Shown in pieces: positions 62,221-64,000 of a DNA stretch of 64,000 nt. The first letter of the stretch is position 1, and every line of letters begins with the position of its first letter. The stretch covers positions 1,116,001 through 1,180,000 of the forward strand of contig JADJJT010000002.1 in the NCBI GenBank assembly GCA_016706405.1, written 5' to 3'. Under the pieces are notes generated by a model. The model was not told the origin of the DNA and ran no database searches. It saw only the letters and a program-made list of their open reading frames with translations. The DNA is from Sphingobacteriales bacterium (GTDB lineage Bacteria; Bacteroidota; Bacteroidia; Chitinophagales; UBA2359). The translations under genes were made by a program, and so were the position numbers.

Positions 62221-64000
62221 ATGAAAAACATTGCCTATGCCTTCTTTGGTTTGTTGTTTGTTGTTAAGCTACAAGCCTCAAATTACTATTTTTCGTTTAG
62301 TACAGGTAACGACTCTAACCCTATAAATTCACAAACCACCCCCTGGAAAACAATTACAAAACTCAACACACTCAGTTTATTACCCGGTGACACCGTTTTT
62401 TTTAAGCGCAACGATACCTGGCGCGGGCAAATTAACGCCAACCAAAGCGGTACTTTGGCCAAGCCTATTGTTTATACGGCATATAGCACAGGCAGTATGC
62501 CAAAAATAAGCGGTGCCGAGCTTGTATCGGGCTGGTCGGCCATGGGGAATTATTATACAGTGCCCTACACCACAACAGTTGGCAATTTTTTTATAGATGA
62601 CGATGAAATGACCGTAGCCCGGTTTCCTAATTCAGGGTATTTAATACAAAGCGGCTCAAGCCAATCAACCATTAATTCGGCGCAAATTACCCAGCCCGAG
62701 GACTATTGGGCGGGCACCCGTGTATGTGTGCGCACCTGCCAGTGGGTTTGGGAAACAACCGCCGTAAATAGTTCAACCTCCGGAGGAAGCCTAACCGTAG
62801 CCCCCTTGCTCCAAATTTCGCCCATTGGCAATTACGGTTTTTTTATGTACAATAAATTAGCCGAATTAGATACTGCCCGCGAATGGTTTTACGATACTGC
62901 TGCCGACTTACTTTATTATTATCCACCAACGGGGCAAAACCCTAATAGTAAAATTTGCGAAGCTGCCGTTTATGACAATGGTTTGCAAATAAGTGATAAT
63001 GTGTCGAACCTTGTGCTTGAAAATTTATGGTTCGATAAGCAAGCGCGAAATGGCATAGCAGTTTCAAACAATACTTCAACAAATATTAAAGTGAAGTATT
63101 GCACGTTTACCAAACAATTTTTAAGCGGAGTATTACTAAGAGGTAATTACCACCAAGTTTCAAACTGTTTTTTTAGACATTGCGACGGAAAAGGTGTAGA
63201 GGTAACACAAGGCGGAAAATCAATTATTAACCACAATGTTTTCAGGCAAATTGGCAGGTATAAAAACTCCGGAAGCGGCAAGCAAACTAACCTCGAAGCC
63301 ATAAGCTTAGCTTTTGTTGACAGTGTGCATGTGCATCATAATAATATAGACAGTGTGGGCTATACGGGTATCCATGCCGATGGCACTAATCATATAGTTG
63401 AGTTTAATATTTTGGCTAATTGTATGCTGCTGCTTAACGACGGTGCGCCGCTTAAATCGTTTGGCGCACCCAGCAGTAATATCATTTATCGGTATAATTT
63501 TGTTTCGGCAACACCGGGCAATACCGAAGGCACCTATAATGCCAATTTTTTAACCCCCGGCATTTATTTTGATTTTGACGTAAGTAGCAGTTTGGTTGCT
63601 TTTAACACCATTTATAATTCCCCCGATGTAGGCATATTTTTTAACGGCGGCACCAATAATATTACCGCTCTAAACAATATTGTTTATGGAGCAACCCATA
63701 ATGCCATTTTTTTTAACGCATCAAGCCAACCCGAGCCAATGAACAGCATGATGGTAAAACATAACAAACTTTTTGCCTTAAATCCTTTGGCTTATATTTA
63801 CCGGCAGTCGCCCAACCAGGGCACCACCGATTTTACTTTTGGAATAATTGACAGCAATTACGTTTTCCAGCCATATAGTAATTATGTCGCTTTTAGAACG
63901 CCTAACAGTCAATTTACTTTCTCCGGATGGCAAGCCACCGGCAACGATTCTCATTCAAAACCGAGTTTTGTAAATTGGAATTTACCCACCGACAATTCGG
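62221..64000 (+). CDS. Secreted right-handed beta-helix protein (5' part, runs off the window)
   Basis: An open frame of at least 593 codons continues past the right edge. Signal peptide MKNIAYAFFGLLFVVKLQAS; then SFSTGNDSNP and TPWKTITKLNTLSLLPGDTV, the standard opening of Bacteroidota right-handed parallel beta-helix (pectate-lyase-like) proteins; from about 260 onwards Asn-ladder turns such as ISDNVSNLVLENLW, VKYCTFTKQF and VHVHHNNIDSVG. Carbohydrate binding or lysis is possible but no catalytic site is identified. A C-terminal T9SS domain would be expected beyond the edge. Confidence 0.82.
   Translation, partial: MKNIAYAFFGLLFVVKLQASNYYFSFSTGNDSNPINSQTTPWKTITKLNTLSLLPGDTVFFKRNDTWRGQINANQSGTLAKPIVYTAYSTGSMPKISGAELVSGWSAMGNYYTVPYTTTVGNFFIDDDEMTVARFPNSGYLIQSGSSQSTINSAQITQPEDYWAGTRVCVRTCQWVWETTAVNSSTSGGSLTVAPLLQISPIGNYGFFMYNKLAELDTAREWFYDTAADLLYYYPPTGQNPNSKICEAAVYDNGLQISDNVSNLVLENLWFDKQARNGIAVSNNTSTNIKVKYCTFTKQFLSGVLLRGNYHQVSNCFFRHCDGKGVEVTQGGKSIINHNVFRQIGRYKNSGSGKQTNLEAISLAFVDSVHVHHNNIDSVGYTGIHADGTNHIVEFNILANCMLLLNDGAPLKSFGAPSSNIIYRYNFVSATPGNTEGTYNANFLTPGIYFDFDVSSSLVAFNTIYNSPDVGIFFNGGTNNITALNNIVYGATHNAIFFNASSQPEPMNSMMVKHNKLFALNPLAYIYRQSPNQGTTDFTFGIIDSNYVFQPYSNYVAFRTPNSQFTFSGWQATGNDSHSKPSFVNWNLPTDNS

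Overview
The window looks like a chromosomal stretch from an uncultured or little-studied member of the Bacteroidota, probably near the Chitinophagales/Saprospirales. The basis is: many secreted proteins with type IX secretion (T9SS) C-terminal sorting domains, SprB-type repeats, a type-B gliding-motility C-terminal domain, promoters of the TTTG / TAnnTTTG type, the virtual absence of Shine-Dalgarno sequences, and family-typical genes such as the DUF3127 protein, CtlX and a ferredoxin next to a LuxC-like acyl-CoA reductase. Base composition appears to be about 40% GC. No prophage, CRISPR array, rRNA or canonical tRNA is visible.

Layout. 0-9.4 kb: PbpC, an FAD oxidoreductase, a secreted SPOR protein, a B12-binding radical SAM protein, a DUF3127 protein and the E2 subunit of 2-oxoglutarate dehydrogenase. 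9.7-16.2 kb: cell-shape block mreB, a HEAT-like protein, mreC, mreD, a glycosyltransferase and creD. 16.3-18.3 kb: shikimate kinase and a SurA/PpiC foldase on the minus strand. 18.5-20.6 kb: an intact IS5-family element sitting directly in front of a badly frameshifted GlmU-like nucleotidyltransferase pseudogene. 20.6-27.9 kb: repeat-rich DNA and three T9SS-exported proteins (an M43-type metalloprotease behind a 12.75-copy octamer tandem repeat, then two paralogous secreted proteins). 28-34.6 kb: TPR lipoprotein, thrS, a GNAT acetyltransferase and a secreted surface protein. 34.9-43.2 kb: a giant lectin/SprB-repeat adhesin split by a single-base frameshift. 43.4-50.3 kb: a membrane zinc-finger protein, a VOC protein, a candidate structured small RNA with its own promoter and terminator, a lipoprotein endonuclease-family enzyme, ferredoxin / acyl-CoA reductase, a beta-propeller protein and recQ. 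50.7-57.8 kb: a complete tetR-tolC-MFP-RND efflux operon with a palindromic operator. 58.1-64 kb: HU protein, ctlX, a TlpA-like lipoprotein, a CPBP protease, a nucleotidyltransferase and the 5' part of a secreted beta-helix protein.

The most interesting signals beyond ordinary genes are: (1) the hexamer palindrome TCCGGA, seen roughly 95 times where about 10 are expected, in all reading frames and in intergenic DNA but absent from the insertion sequence, which behaves like a highly iterated palindrome; (2) a small RNA gene at 44.5 kb with a 58-nt tRNA-like cloverleaf and a competing 11-bp helix; (3) an octamer repeat whose copy number would join or separate an upstream ATG and the metalloprotease frame, a phase-variation layout; (4) the single-base break in the giant adhesin. 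All counts and folds were made by eye and need computational confirmation.
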